DNA of 64,000 nucleotides from Acidobacteriota bacterium (GTDB lineage Bacteria > Acidobacteriota > Blastocatellia > Pyrinomonadales > Pyrinomonadaceae). The notes under the pieces were generated by a model. That model did not search any database. It was given only the letters and a program-made list of their open reading frames with translations, and was not told the origin of the DNA. Both the position numbers and the translations under genes were made by a program. The stretch is taken from assembly GCA_003385635.1 (NCBI GenBank), contig QQUY01000001.1, forward strand, positions 930,001-994,000, written 5' to 3'. Positions 1 to 7,704 of this stretch are shown here, one piece after another. Positions within the stretch are counted from its first letter, which is position 1. Every line of letters starts with the position of its first letter.

Positions 1-661
1 CGAATGCAAGCCAAAGCGTGCGCGTTTTTAGGTATGCGAAACCGAGCCAGATGCCCGCGAGGAATGTGTTCACGAAGGAAAAAGTGCCCGACGAAGGGTT
101 ATCGAGATGTCCTGAAGCAAATATCAGCGAAGTGAGAAGGATAGCGAGCCAGGCGAGTTTCGATCGGACAAAAGTTTGAAAGATGTATCCGCGGACAAGC
201 GCTTCTTCGAAAGCCGCGCCAAAGAAGAAAACGACGAACGAGATAGCGGCGCTTTGAAATATCAAGGCCAAAGAAGCTTCGGCATTGAACGTGAACCCCA
301 GATTTCCGAAAAGAGCAGCGAAACCTGCGGCAACTGACACTGCGGCAGCGCCCAGTACCAAACCCCAGAAAAGGTCCCACGCCCAGCCCTTTGTAAACGA
401 AGCGCCAAGAGCCTTGAAAGGCAGGTCTTCGAGTATCTTGCCGGCGCCCCAGCCGAGCACAAGGGCAACCGCAAGAGAAACCGATGTGGTTACTGTCGTT
501 AGAACAAGGATGTTCTCGCGGGGCTCAAATCTTAAGGCGAGAAAGATGCCTTGTGCGAACGAGACCGCAAGCGTCACAACGACTATGAAAACAGCAGCGA
601 AGATCGCAAATCGCCAGCCCGACCGCAGCCTTCCTTGCGAATCAAAAAGGACGGAATTCAT
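1..661 (-). CDS. CPBP-family intramembrane metalloprotease, partial (cut by left edge)
   Basis: The reading frame begins at the ATG at 659-661 and stays open to the window edge, giving about 220 residues without the C-terminus. It is strongly hydrophobic, with several membrane segments. The CPBP/Abi (Rce1-like) motifs are visible: an EEALVRG motif with the glutamate pair at residues 152-153, and a GHLDN motif with His185, the expected metal or catalytic residues of this glutamic-type membrane protease family. The substrate cannot be told. It is divergent from the NtrY-like kinase gene starting at 746. Short ORFs in other frames of this region are basic and unstructured and look like shadows. 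The family assignment is fairly firm and the function open. Confidence 0.85.
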   Translation of the reverse strand, partial: MNSVLFDSQGRLRSGWRFAIFAAVFIVVVTLAVSFAQGIFLALRFEPRENILVLTTVTTSVSLAVALVLGWGAGKILEDLPFKALGASFTKGWAWDLFWGLVLGAAAVSVAAGFAALFGNLGFTFNAEASLALIFQSAAISFVVFFFGAAFEEALVRGYIFQTFVRSKLAWLAILLTSLIFASGHLDNPSSGTFSFVNTFLAGIWLGFAYLKTRTLWLAF

Positions 662-745
662 AGGACGAGATTTTACAGGATAGTGCCTATGTCGGCTATT
701 CAACGCCCGCTTTGGAAGCGCTCTGCTGTGCTAAACTGAGGCGGA

Positions 746-2938
746 ATGAGCGACGAAAGTTCAAAGCCGAAGCGCAGGAGGAAGCCTCCCTGGATACTGG
801 GCGGCGTGGTCGTTTTGCTTCTCACGCTGCTGGTCCTGCTTCAGTCTTCGAACCTCTGGAAGACTTTTACGGTCACTTCGGCTAGCGACACGGTGCTTTT
901 GTACGCGCTTTCTTCTCTGAACTTTGTCGCCTTCTTCATTCTCGGATTTATCCTTATCCGCAGCCTCCTCAAGCTGCGCCAGGAACGAAAAGCGCTTCAG
1001 CTAGGATCAAAACTGAAGACTCGCCTGCTTATCTACTTCTTTGCGATCAGCCTTCTTCCCCTTATCGCGATGGCCGGATTTTCGTATTTGTTTATGAATC
1101 GCGCCCTCGAACGCTGGTTCTCGCAGATGCCTGAGAACGTAGTGCGTGCGGAAGGGAAGGTGCAGGAGTTTGTCGCAGAATCTGAGAAAAAGAGACTGAC
1201 CGAAACGGTCAACATGCTTGCTGAATCCATAGGCAACCGGGATACGACCAATGACGAACTCGAGTCCCTGTTAAAGGCCGGCGACCTGGCGAGGATCGAG
1301 ATCCTTTCTCAGGAGGGGGTTGTGATCGCCGAGTCGCAGGCCAATGCGGCCGAGACGGAATCAATGAACGAGGTGGTTCGGCTGGTCAGGGCAGGTAACT
1401 TCGAGGCGGAAGAACTTTCTGACGGTCGGGGCTATGACGCCGCCATCTCGGACCTGTCCGGGGGAAGAAAGCTTGTTATCGTTCCATCAGCCTTCGAAAG
1501 GGCTGAAGCAGTGGACGCATACCAGGAATCCCTGCGGCAATTCGACCTGCTAAAATCCCAGCAGATCAGTGTTCGGCAGATCGGTATCACGACACTTGGC
1601 CTTCTTACTTTCCTTTTGATCTTTGCTTCTTCCTGGATGGCCTTTTATGTTGCTCGCGGGCTGACGAGGCCGATCCGTGCGCTTGCCGAAGGCGCCGGAG
1701 AGATCGCCCGTGGGAATCTCTCGCACCGCGTCGATGTGCTCGCCGAAGATGAACTCGAGCTTCTTGTAAAAGCATTCAACGGCATGTCAGCCGAGCTTGA
1801 GGGAAACTCCAACGAATTGAGAGAGAGAAGACGATATATCGAAACGGTCCTGCAGTCGCTTTCGACGGGTGTTATATCGTTCGACGGGTCCAACAAGGTC
1901 ACGACGATCAATAAAGCCGCGATTCAGATGTTGCGGCTTGAGGACGCAGACTTCCGCGGTCTGGGGCTTGACGAACTTGTAAACCGGCACAACCGGGAAA
2001 TCCTTGAACGATTGCTCGCCAGGGCGAGCAGGATCGGTTATGCCTCCGATCAGACAGAACTGAAGCGGGAGCAATCCGAAGATAGCGATGAGTCCTCGGC
2101 CGGACTTACCGTGGCGTTGACTGCGTCCGCATTGCCTGGCGGGAACGGTACCGTACTCGTGATCGAAGATCTTTCTGAGCTGATCGCTGCTCAAAGGGCG
2201 TTCGCGTGGCAGGAAGTAGCGCGGCGTATGGCGCACGAGATCAAGAACCCTCTGACCCCGATTCAATTATCGGCCGAAAGGATCGCGAAAAGACTCGAAA
2301 AGGACATGGACGGAGCAAGAGGTCTGGAAGGAGTCGAAGGGAACGGAGGAGATCGAAGAGGTACTTCAAAGGTGGTGCGTGACGGGACCGCGACTATCCT
2401 TCGCGAGGTTGCGTCGCTTAAGACGATGGTAGATGAGTTCAGCCGGTTCGCGCGATTGCCTGACGTTAAGCCGGAGTCGAGCGACATCAACGAACTCTTG
2501 CGAAAGGTGGCCCATTTGTACGAGGACCGCACGCGCGACGTCGATATCACGCTTAAGCTCGCAAACTCGATACCTGATGCGATGATCGATGATGAACAAA
2601 TGAAGCGAGTCTTTGTGAACCTGATAGACAACTCGCTCGAGGCGTTCGGCGATGAGCAGGATGCCAAGACAGTAACCGTACAAACGCGTCACGACGCAGC
2701 ACGCGACATGATCGTCGCTGAAGTATCCGATAACGGGAAGGGGATCGCTCCTTCCGATTTTCAGAGACTGTTTCAGCCGTATTTCTCCACCAAGGGTCGC
2801 GGAACAGGGCTTGGCCTTGCGATCGTTCAAAGGATCGTCACCGAGCACGGCGGGAAGATCAAGGCTGTCGGAAACCAGCCTGCTGGTGCAAAATTCATCG
2901 TTGAGCTTCCCGTAGCCTCGACAAACGGCGGCAATTGA
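746..2938 (+). CDS. ntrY: NtrY-like membrane sensor histidine kinase
   Basis: A 730-residue sensor kinase of the inner membrane. The order is: basic N-terminus, membrane segments around residues 17-35, 45-68 and 90-115, an extracytoplasmic region, a further membrane segment near 285-303, a HAMP domain (about 300-355), a PAS-like region (about 370-480), a HisKA domain with phosphoacceptor His497 in the motif MAHEIKNPLTPIQLSAERI, and a HATPase_c domain with N box FVNLIDNSLEAF (about 620), DNGKGIAP and GTGLGLAIV. The H-box wording is typical of NtrY. It would phosphorylate the sigma-54 activator encoded just downstream. In proteobacteria NtrY/NtrX respond to nitrogen or redox signals; the signal here is unknown. 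Confidence 0.9.
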   Translation: MSDESSKPKRRRKPPWILGGVVVLLLTLLVLLQSSNLWKTFTVTSASDTVLLYALSSLNFVAFFILGFILIRSLLKLRQERKALQLGSKLKTRLLIYFFAISLLPLIAMAGFSYLFMNRALERWFSQMPENVVRAEGKVQEFVAESEKKRLTETVNMLAESIGNRDTTNDELESLLKAGDLARIEILSQEGVVIAESQANAAETESMNEVVRLVRAGNFEAEELSDGRGYDAAISDLSGGRKLVIVPSAFERAEAVDAYQESLRQFDLLKSQQISVRQIGITTLGLLTFLLIFASSWMAFYVARGLTRPIRALAEGAGEIARGNLSHRVDVLAEDELELLVKAFNGMSAELEGNSNELRERRRYIETVLQSLSTGVISFDGSNKVTTINKAAIQMLRLEDADFRGLGLDELVNRHNREILERLLARASRIGYASDQTELKREQSEDSDESSAGLTVALTASALPGGNGTVLVIEDLSELIAAQRAFAWQEVARRMAHEIKNPLTPIQLSAERIAKRLEKDMDGARGLEGVEGNGGDRRGTSKVVRDGTATILREVASLKTMVDEFSRFARLPDVKPESSDINELLRKVAHLYEDRTRDVDITLKLANSIPDAMIDDEQMKRVFVNLIDNSLEAFGDEQDAKTVTVQTRHDAARDMIVAEVSDNGKGIAPSDFQRLFQPYFSTKGRGTGLGLAIVQRIVTEHGGKIKAVGNQPAGAKFIVELPVASTNGGN

Positions 2939-3016
2939 ACGACCTGTCGCGTTTTGATAAATCGGACCAGCCGTTTAAGATTTCCCCTTGACCATTCATT
3001 CCGAAAGACTTGGCAG

Positions 3017-4375
3017 ATGAACCCGAATTCCGTACTCATCGTCGATGACGAGCCCGGGATCCGCGCGACTCTCAAAGATGTCCTCGAGGACGAGGGCTAC
3101 GAGGTCACGAGCGTGGAAACGGGCGAAGAATGCCTCAAACTCACAGAATCCGACCGGTTCGGCTGTATTCTTCTAGATGTTTGGCTTCCGGGTATTGACG
3201 GTCTGGACACACTTGCAAAACTCCGCGAGCGCGGAGACGAATCGGCTGTCGTGATGATCTCCGGACACGGAAACATAGAGACAGCTGTTAACGCCACGAA
3301 GCTTGGAGCTTTCGACTTCATCGAGAAACCGCTTTCGCTCGAAAAGACCGTTCTCACCGTCAGAAACGCCATACGACAGCAGGAGCTTGAGCGCCTGACT
3401 TCGAGCCTTTCCGAGAAGATCGGGCAGGAGTACGAGATGGTGGGTGAATCGGTCGCGATGAGGGCGCTCCGGAAACAGATCTCGATCGTCGCTCCTACTG
3501 ACGGACGAGTACTGATCTCCGGAGAATCAGGCACGGGAAAGGAACTCGTCGCACGAGCGATCCACGCCGCTTCGAAGCGCGGAAGGCTGCCGTTTGTCGA
3601 GATCAACTCCGCAGCGATTCCAGAAGATCTTGTTGAAAGTGAACTGTTCGGCCACGCAAGAGGCGCCTTCTCCGGGGCGACGAAATCGAAGAAAGGGAAG
3701 TTCGAAATGGCGGATGGCGCGACCCTTTTTCTCGACGAGATCGGCGATATGTCTCCTTCCGTACAGGCGAAGATGCTGAGGGTGCTTGAGGAGCAGAGAT
3801 TCGAACCGGTTGGCAGCAATACGCCGGTCAATGTCGATGTTCGCGTAATTTCGGCGACCAACAAACAGCTCGATGACCTTATCGAGAATGGCGGATTCCG
3901 ATCTGATCTTTTTTATCGCCTGAACGTGATCCCTTTCCAGGTGCCGCCGCTTAGGGAACGTTCCGAGGACATACCTGTCCTTGTTGAATATTTCAATAAA
4001 AAGTACTCCGGGGAATACGGGAAGCGGCCAAAGGTATTCACAGACGATGCGCTCGAAACGATGATGAATTACTCTTGGCCGGGAAACGTGAGGGAACTCC
4101 GGAACACGGTCGAGCGGGTCGTGATACTGAATCGCAAGAAGAAGATCACGCCCGAAGAATTGCCTCGGTTCGGTCCGGCGGAAGACCCGGCGGCGTCCAC
4201 TTATCGGTTTCCTTCATTCAAGGAAGCGACCGATGCGTATCAAAGGGAATTCATACTTCACAAACTTGCTGAATCTGAGGGCAACGTCACGAAGGCCGCG
4301 GAATCGATGGGAGTCGACCGGAGCCATCTTTATAGACGTATGAAGACCCTTGGTATTCAATCAAGAGAGAGTTAA
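3017..4375 (+). CDS. ntrX: NtrX-like sigma-54-dependent response regulator
   Basis: A 452-residue NtrC-family activator. It has an N-terminal receiver domain with the acidic pair D10-D11 and phosphoacceptor Asp54 (LLDVWLPGIDG), an AAA+ domain with Walker A GESGTGKE near residue 169, and a Fis-type helix-turn-helix at the C-terminus (about 420-447). The sigma-54 contact loop reads GAFSGAT instead of the usual GAFTGA, a conservative Thr-to-Ser change. I chose the ATG at 3017 because it begins directly at the receiver domain; a TTG-initiated extension from 2954 would add 21 unconserved residues. It follows the NtrY-like kinase gene, and the two should form a phosphorelay pair. Targets are unknown, but three sigma-54-like promoters occur elsewhere in the window. 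Confidence 0.9.
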   Translation: MNPNSVLIVDDEPGIRATLKDVLEDEGYEVTSVETGEECLKLTESDRFGCILLDVWLPGIDGLDTLAKLRERGDESAVVMISGHGNIETAVNATKLGAFDFIEKPLSLEKTVLTVRNAIRQQELERLTSSLSEKIGQEYEMVGESVAMRALRKQISIVAPTDGRVLISGESGTGKELVARAIHAASKRGRLPFVEINSAAIPEDLVESELFGHARGAFSGATKSKKGKFEMADGATLFLDEIGDMSPSVQAKMLRVLEEQRFEPVGSNTPVNVDVRVISATNKQLDDLIENGGFRSDLFYRLNVIPFQVPPLRERSEDIPVLVEYFNKKYSGEYGKRPKVFTDDALETMMNYSWPGNVRELRNTVERVVILNRKKKITPEELPRFGPAEDPAASTYRFPSFKEATDAYQREFILHKLAESEGNVTKAAESMGVDRSHLYRRMKTLGIQSRES

Positions 4376-4427
4376 CGGAACGTTTTTTCGCGAATCCTGA
4401 TGACAAAACAGAAAAAGGAGAGTAGTC

Positions 4428-4973
4428 ATGTCAAAGATCATTTCTAAACTATCTGTAGCGCTGGTCGTAGCTCTGTTCGTCGCCTCGGCGGTCGGCCAGG
4501 GTGCTGAAAAATCCGATTCACCGGGTGGAGTCCGTGGCGAGATACTTGGTGAGGTGGACGCACTGGAAAAGAAATACGTGGGTCTTGCGGATGCCATTCC
4601 AGCGGACAAGTATGGCTGGCGTCCGGGTGAAGGAGTACGTTCCGTCAGTGAGGTCTTCGTGCATGTAGCTGTGGCGAATTACCGCTTGCCGTACTTCATC
4701 GGCACCCCACCGCCAGATGCGCTGCCCGCCGAAAAGGACGTCACGGACAAGGCGGAAGTGATGAAGCATCTGAAAGGGTCGTTCGAATTCGTTAGGAAAG
4801 CAGTGATGAACATGTCGGAGGACGAGATCGAAAAGACCTCGAAGATGTTCGGAAGGGACAGGACTTACCGCGAGATCGGATTCTTCCTCGCAGGGCATAT
4901 GCACGAGCATCTTGGTCAGCTGATCGCATATTCGAGAATGAATGGGATCGTGCCGCCCTGGAGCCAGGGATAG
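4428..4973 (+). CDS. Exported DinB-fold protein
   Basis: A 181-residue protein with a clear N-terminal signal peptide (about residues 1-23, ending VASAVGQ). It belongs to the DinB/YfiT-like four-helix-bundle superfamily: a histidine in FVHVAVAN and the pair in GHMHEHLGQL form the usual three-histidine metal site. Members include metal-dependent thiol transferases and many uncharacterised proteins, and the exported ones are common in Acidobacteria. The start is supported by an AAAAAGGAG Shine-Dalgarno sequence 7 bases before the ATG. It lies 52 bases after ntrX and could be a separate unit. It faces msrB across a repeat-containing gap. The biochemical role is unknown. Confidence 0.8.
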   Translation: MSKIISKLSVALVVALFVASAVGQGAEKSDSPGGVRGEILGEVDALEKKYVGLADAIPADKYGWRPGEGVRSVSEVFVHVAVANYRLPYFIGTPPPDALPAEKDVTDKAEVMKHLKGSFEFVRKAVMNMSEDEIEKTSKMFGRDRTYREIGFFLAGHMHEHLGQLIAYSRMNGIVPPWSQG

Positions 4974-5218
4974 GGTCGAGTGACCGGTAGGCGGCGAGTG
5001 GTTTACATCAAACTGCGGTCATAGAACCGCGATTCCTTTTGGCCGCCAATGATACGCGGATCGACCGAGCCGAATCGTAGAACTGCTGCAGCTTTCCTTT
5101 GTTTTCGGGAGCGCTGATCGGAGATCTGTCGCGCGAACTTCAGCTAACGCCGGTGCCGTGCAAGGGAAAGCTGCGGCATGCTGAAGCTTGTCTTACCAAA
5201 ACTTGGAGACCTGTTTCT

Positions 5219-5246
5219 CCCACCCGATTACGGGTGGGTTTTCTTT
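5219..5246 (+). terminator. Rho-independent terminator within R1
   Basis: An 8-bp perfect stem (CCCACCCG/CGGGTGGG) with the 4-base loop atta is followed directly by TTTTCTTT. It lies downstream of the DinB-fold gene on the plus strand. Confidence 0.7.
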
Positions 5247-5356
5247 ATGCCGAGACAACTTTGTTCGCCCGCTTTGAAATATGAAATCTGGAGTCTGAAA
5301 TTCGGACGGTTGGCGACCCTGGAATCTGAAACTCGGCCGGAGGCCGACCGCACTGC
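5219..5356 (+). repeat. Dispersed repeat copy R1 with terminator-like hairpin
   Basis: The block starts with the hairpin CCCACCCG-atta-CGGGTGGG followed by TTTTCTTT and continues for about 110 bases of diverged but alignable sequence (ATGCCGAGACAACTTTGTTC, then CTGGAATCTGAAACTCGG). The same block occurs inverted at about 10861-10992. It sits between the convergent genes for the DinB-fold protein and MsrB. The hairpin plus T tract at 5219-5246 should act as an intrinsic terminator for the plus strand. The rest of the 4974-5459 gap shows no gene; a weak GCGGT/ACCGC hairpin lies near 5016-5033. Confidence 0.75.
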
Positions 5357-5459
5357 TCTAAACGGGGTTTGATTCTCGGTCGAAGGGACGGGCTTTGCCC
5401 TCCCAATCCAGCGCAATCGCTGCTCTAGACGATTCTTCTCTTTGAATCCAGGATCCCGC

Positions 5460-5933
5460 TCACCGCTCACTCTTCTGAGGAATATCTTCGCCTTCAGCAA
5501 AGAATTCCAGCGATTCGGAGTTGATGCAGTACCTTTGACCTGTCGGAGGCGGACCATCAGGAAAAACGTGCCCCTGGTGCCCGTCGCATCTGGCACACCT
5601 GGTCTCGGTGCGGACCATCCCGAACTTTGTGTCCCGGATGTATTTGATATGGTCTTTGTCGACCGGTTCCCAGAACGAGGCCCATCCCGTTCCTGAGGTG
5701 AACTTCGATGATGAATGGAACAGAGGCAGGCCACAGAGCCTGCACGCGTACGTTCCGGTATCCTTGTTGTCCAGAAGGCTACCGCAAAACGGCGCTTCCG
5801 TACCGTGTTCAAGAAGAATGTGATATTGCTCTGGGCTAAGGTCCTGAGCAAGCAGGTTCCTTTCATCGTCCGAGATGGGTGTTATGTCGTATCCGGACTC
5901 GGACCGGATAGCTTCTTTGGCATCGTGCATCAT
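5460..5933 (-). CDS. msrB: Peptide-methionine (R)-S-oxide reductase MsrB
   Basis: A 157-residue MsrB that reduces methionine-R-sulfoxide in proteins, using thioredoxin as the usual electron donor. The two zinc CxxC motifs (CRLCG and CARCDGHQGHVFPDGP) and the catalytic cysteine in RYCINSESL are present, as is the substrate-pocket stretch SGTGWASFWEP. No signal peptide is seen, so it is probably cytoplasmic. I chose the ATG at 5931-5933, preceded by AAAGGGA; an extension to 5990 would add 19 residues that do not fit the family. It is divergent from the metalloprotease-like gene at 6037. No msrA is nearby. Confidence 0.93.
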   Translation of the reverse strand: MMHDAKEAIRSESGYDITPISDDERNLLAQDLSPEQYHILLEHGTEAPFCGSLLDNKDTGTYACRLCGLPLFHSSSKFTSGTGWASFWEPVDKDHIKYIRDTKFGMVRTETRCARCDGHQGHVFPDGPPPTGQRYCINSESLEFFAEGEDIPQKSER

Positions 5934-6036
5934 TTTGTCCCTTTGCGGATCGCGATTCCGTCTATTAGATAGTAATCCGCAATTATACATCGGCTATTCC
6001 AAAACGGACGGCCGTGCTGAAAAGGAAGACCGAAAA

Positions 6037-6621
6037 ATGGCAAACCCTTGGAAAAGAAAAGTGAGATCGTCCGGCAAGCTAACCGTTTGGAACGCTGCCG
6101 AGGGCTGGGCAGCGATCGCGAAAGAGGCGATCAATACGTTCAATACGCTTGGATTCGGCGTAAAATTCGAATTCCTCGATGGCGACAAAGCCGATGTGGT
6201 CGTAAAGGCATCGGACGGAACCTCCAGCCACAAGTTCAAGGATCCCTATTTTGGCGAGTACACCGTAAATGTCACATTTGACGCGGGTTCGGTTCACGGG
6301 CGGACGAAGACTCTTGTCGAGCCGGACAAGAAAATAATAATGAAGGCGGCCGTGTTCCTACCGAACAAGCTCACCGGAGCAACGGCGAAGGTGAAGGAGA
6401 TAGTGGTCATTCACGAACTGATCCACGCGGCGGGGCTGGACGACAACAAAGATCACGACAAGGTGTCGGGGCTCTTTTACTCGCCGCTTGAGTACGGTTC
6501 GGGGAAGCTGTCCGAGTGGGGTCTGGGCGGAAAGTACCCACCGATGCCTCCGGTAAGGATCGGAGCCGCGACTATGTGCAACCTGAAATCGCTTTGGGTT
6601 GACAACGCGGGGTGCGATTGA
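6037..6621 (+). CDS. Small metzincin-like zinc-binding protein (putative metalloprotease)
   Basis: A 194-residue protein beginning MANPWKRKV, starting at the ATG at 6037 after an AAAAGGAAG Shine-Dalgarno sequence; the frame is open further upstream but that part overlaps the msrB coding region. The motif HELIHAAGLDD gives His126, Glu127, His130 and Asp136, an HExxHxxGxxD zinc site like that of snapalysin-type metzincins. No signal peptide is evident, and the N-terminus is basic. Overall similarity to named families is not recognisable by eye. It may be a cytoplasmic or non-classically exported protease. It is divergent from msrB. A proteolytic role is inferred only from the zinc motif. Confidence 0.65.
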   Translation: MANPWKRKVRSSGKLTVWNAAEGWAAIAKEAINTFNTLGFGVKFEFLDGDKADVVVKASDGTSSHKFKDPYFGEYTVNVTFDAGSVHGRTKTLVEPDKKIIMKAAVFLPNKLTGATAKVKEIVVIHELIHAAGLDDNKDHDKVSGLFYSPLEYGSGKLSEWGLGGKYPPMPPVRIGAATMCNLKSLWVDNAGCD

Positions 6622-6645
6622 CCGAGACGGCGCCGGTCGGGATAT

Positions 6646-7674
6646 CTATCTAGGTTTTTGGTCGCGGATGATCTTTTCGACGTTTCTAAGCCGTGCGGCG
6701 AGATCACCGAGCCTTCTGAACACCGCTGTTGAGCGAAGCCACTCGCGGTTGTCAAACCCCGGGATGCCTGAGATCACTTTTCCCTCAGGTACGTCGTGCG
6801 ATGTCGCCGATTTTGCAGTCAGCACCGCGTCGTCGCCGACCTTGAGATGGCCGGCGATCCCGACCTGACCGGCCAGTATCACGCGCTTTCCTATCTTGGA
6901 GCTTCCGGCCAGACCAGTCTGCGAACAGATCAGAGCGTCTTCATCGACCGAGCAGGAATGGCCGATCTGCACAAGATTGTCTATCTTCGTGCCGCGCTTT
7001 ATACGGCTTTCGCCAACCGATGCACAGTCGATCGCCGTATTGGCTCCGATCTCCACGTCGTCCTCGATAGCAACGTTTCCGACCTGCGGTATCTTCAACC
7101 ATTTCTTGTCTTTCGTCTTCGCGTAGCCAAATCCGTCACATCCGATCGTGGTGTTGTTGTGAACTATGCACCGCGCCCCGATGCTGCAGTTCTCGCGAAC
7201 GGCGACCCCCGAATGTATGACCGTGTCTTCGCCGACCGCCACGCCGGGATAAAGTGTCGTATTCGGATGAATACGGACTCCGCGCTCGATACGGCAGGCT
7301 TCGCCGATTACCACATGGGCTCCGATCTCCACCTCATCTGCCACGAGAGCATCGGAAGCGATCACCGCCGTCGGATGGATCGAAGGCTTGATCGGCGGTT
7401 CGGGATGGAAAGCCCGTAAAGCGAGGGTGTACGCGACGTACGCATCTTCGGAACGGAGAACGGCGATGTCTTTACGCTCCGTCTCTACCCCTTCCGAAAG
7501 AAATATGGCGCCGGCGGAGGTTTCCGCGACCTGTGGAGTGTATTTCGGATTGGCGAGAAAACTGATATCGTCGGGCGCCGCGATATCAAGCCCGGCCGCG
7601 CCGTGTATCTCTAGATCGGGAGAGCCTTGTTCGATCGTCGATCCGGTGATTTCTGCAATTTCCGATAGTTTCAT
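6646..7674 (-). CDS. lpxD: UDP-3-O-acylglucosamine N-acyltransferase LpxD
   Basis: A 342-residue LpxD, the third step of lipid A synthesis, which adds the second 3-hydroxyacyl chain from acyl-ACP to UDP-3-O-acylglucosamine. An N-terminal uridine-binding domain (about residues 1-100) is followed by a left-handed beta-helix of hexapeptide repeats (for example IGAHVVIGEACRIERGVRI) and a short helical C-terminus. The stretch NTTIGCDGFGYA matches the LpxD active-site region. Length is normal for the family. It shows that the organism makes lipid A. It follows priA on the same strand, 30 bases away. Confidence 0.95.
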   Translation of the reverse strand: MKLSEIAEITGSTIEQGSPDLEIHGAAGLDIAAPDDISFLANPKYTPQVAETSAGAIFLSEGVETERKDIAVLRSEDAYVAYTLALRAFHPEPPIKPSIHPTAVIASDALVADEVEIGAHVVIGEACRIERGVRIHPNTTLYPGVAVGEDTVIHSGVAVRENCSIGARCIVHNNTTIGCDGFGYAKTKDKKWLKIPQVGNVAIEDDVEIGANTAIDCASVGESRIKRGTKIDNLVQIGHSCSVDEDALICSQTGLAGSSKIGKRVILAGQVGIAGHLKVGDDAVLTAKSATSHDVPEGKVISGIPGFDNREWLRSTAVFRRLGDLAARLRNVEKIIRDQKPR

Positions 7675-7704
7675 CTTTGATCTTCCGTTGAACGGATCAT
7701 TGGG

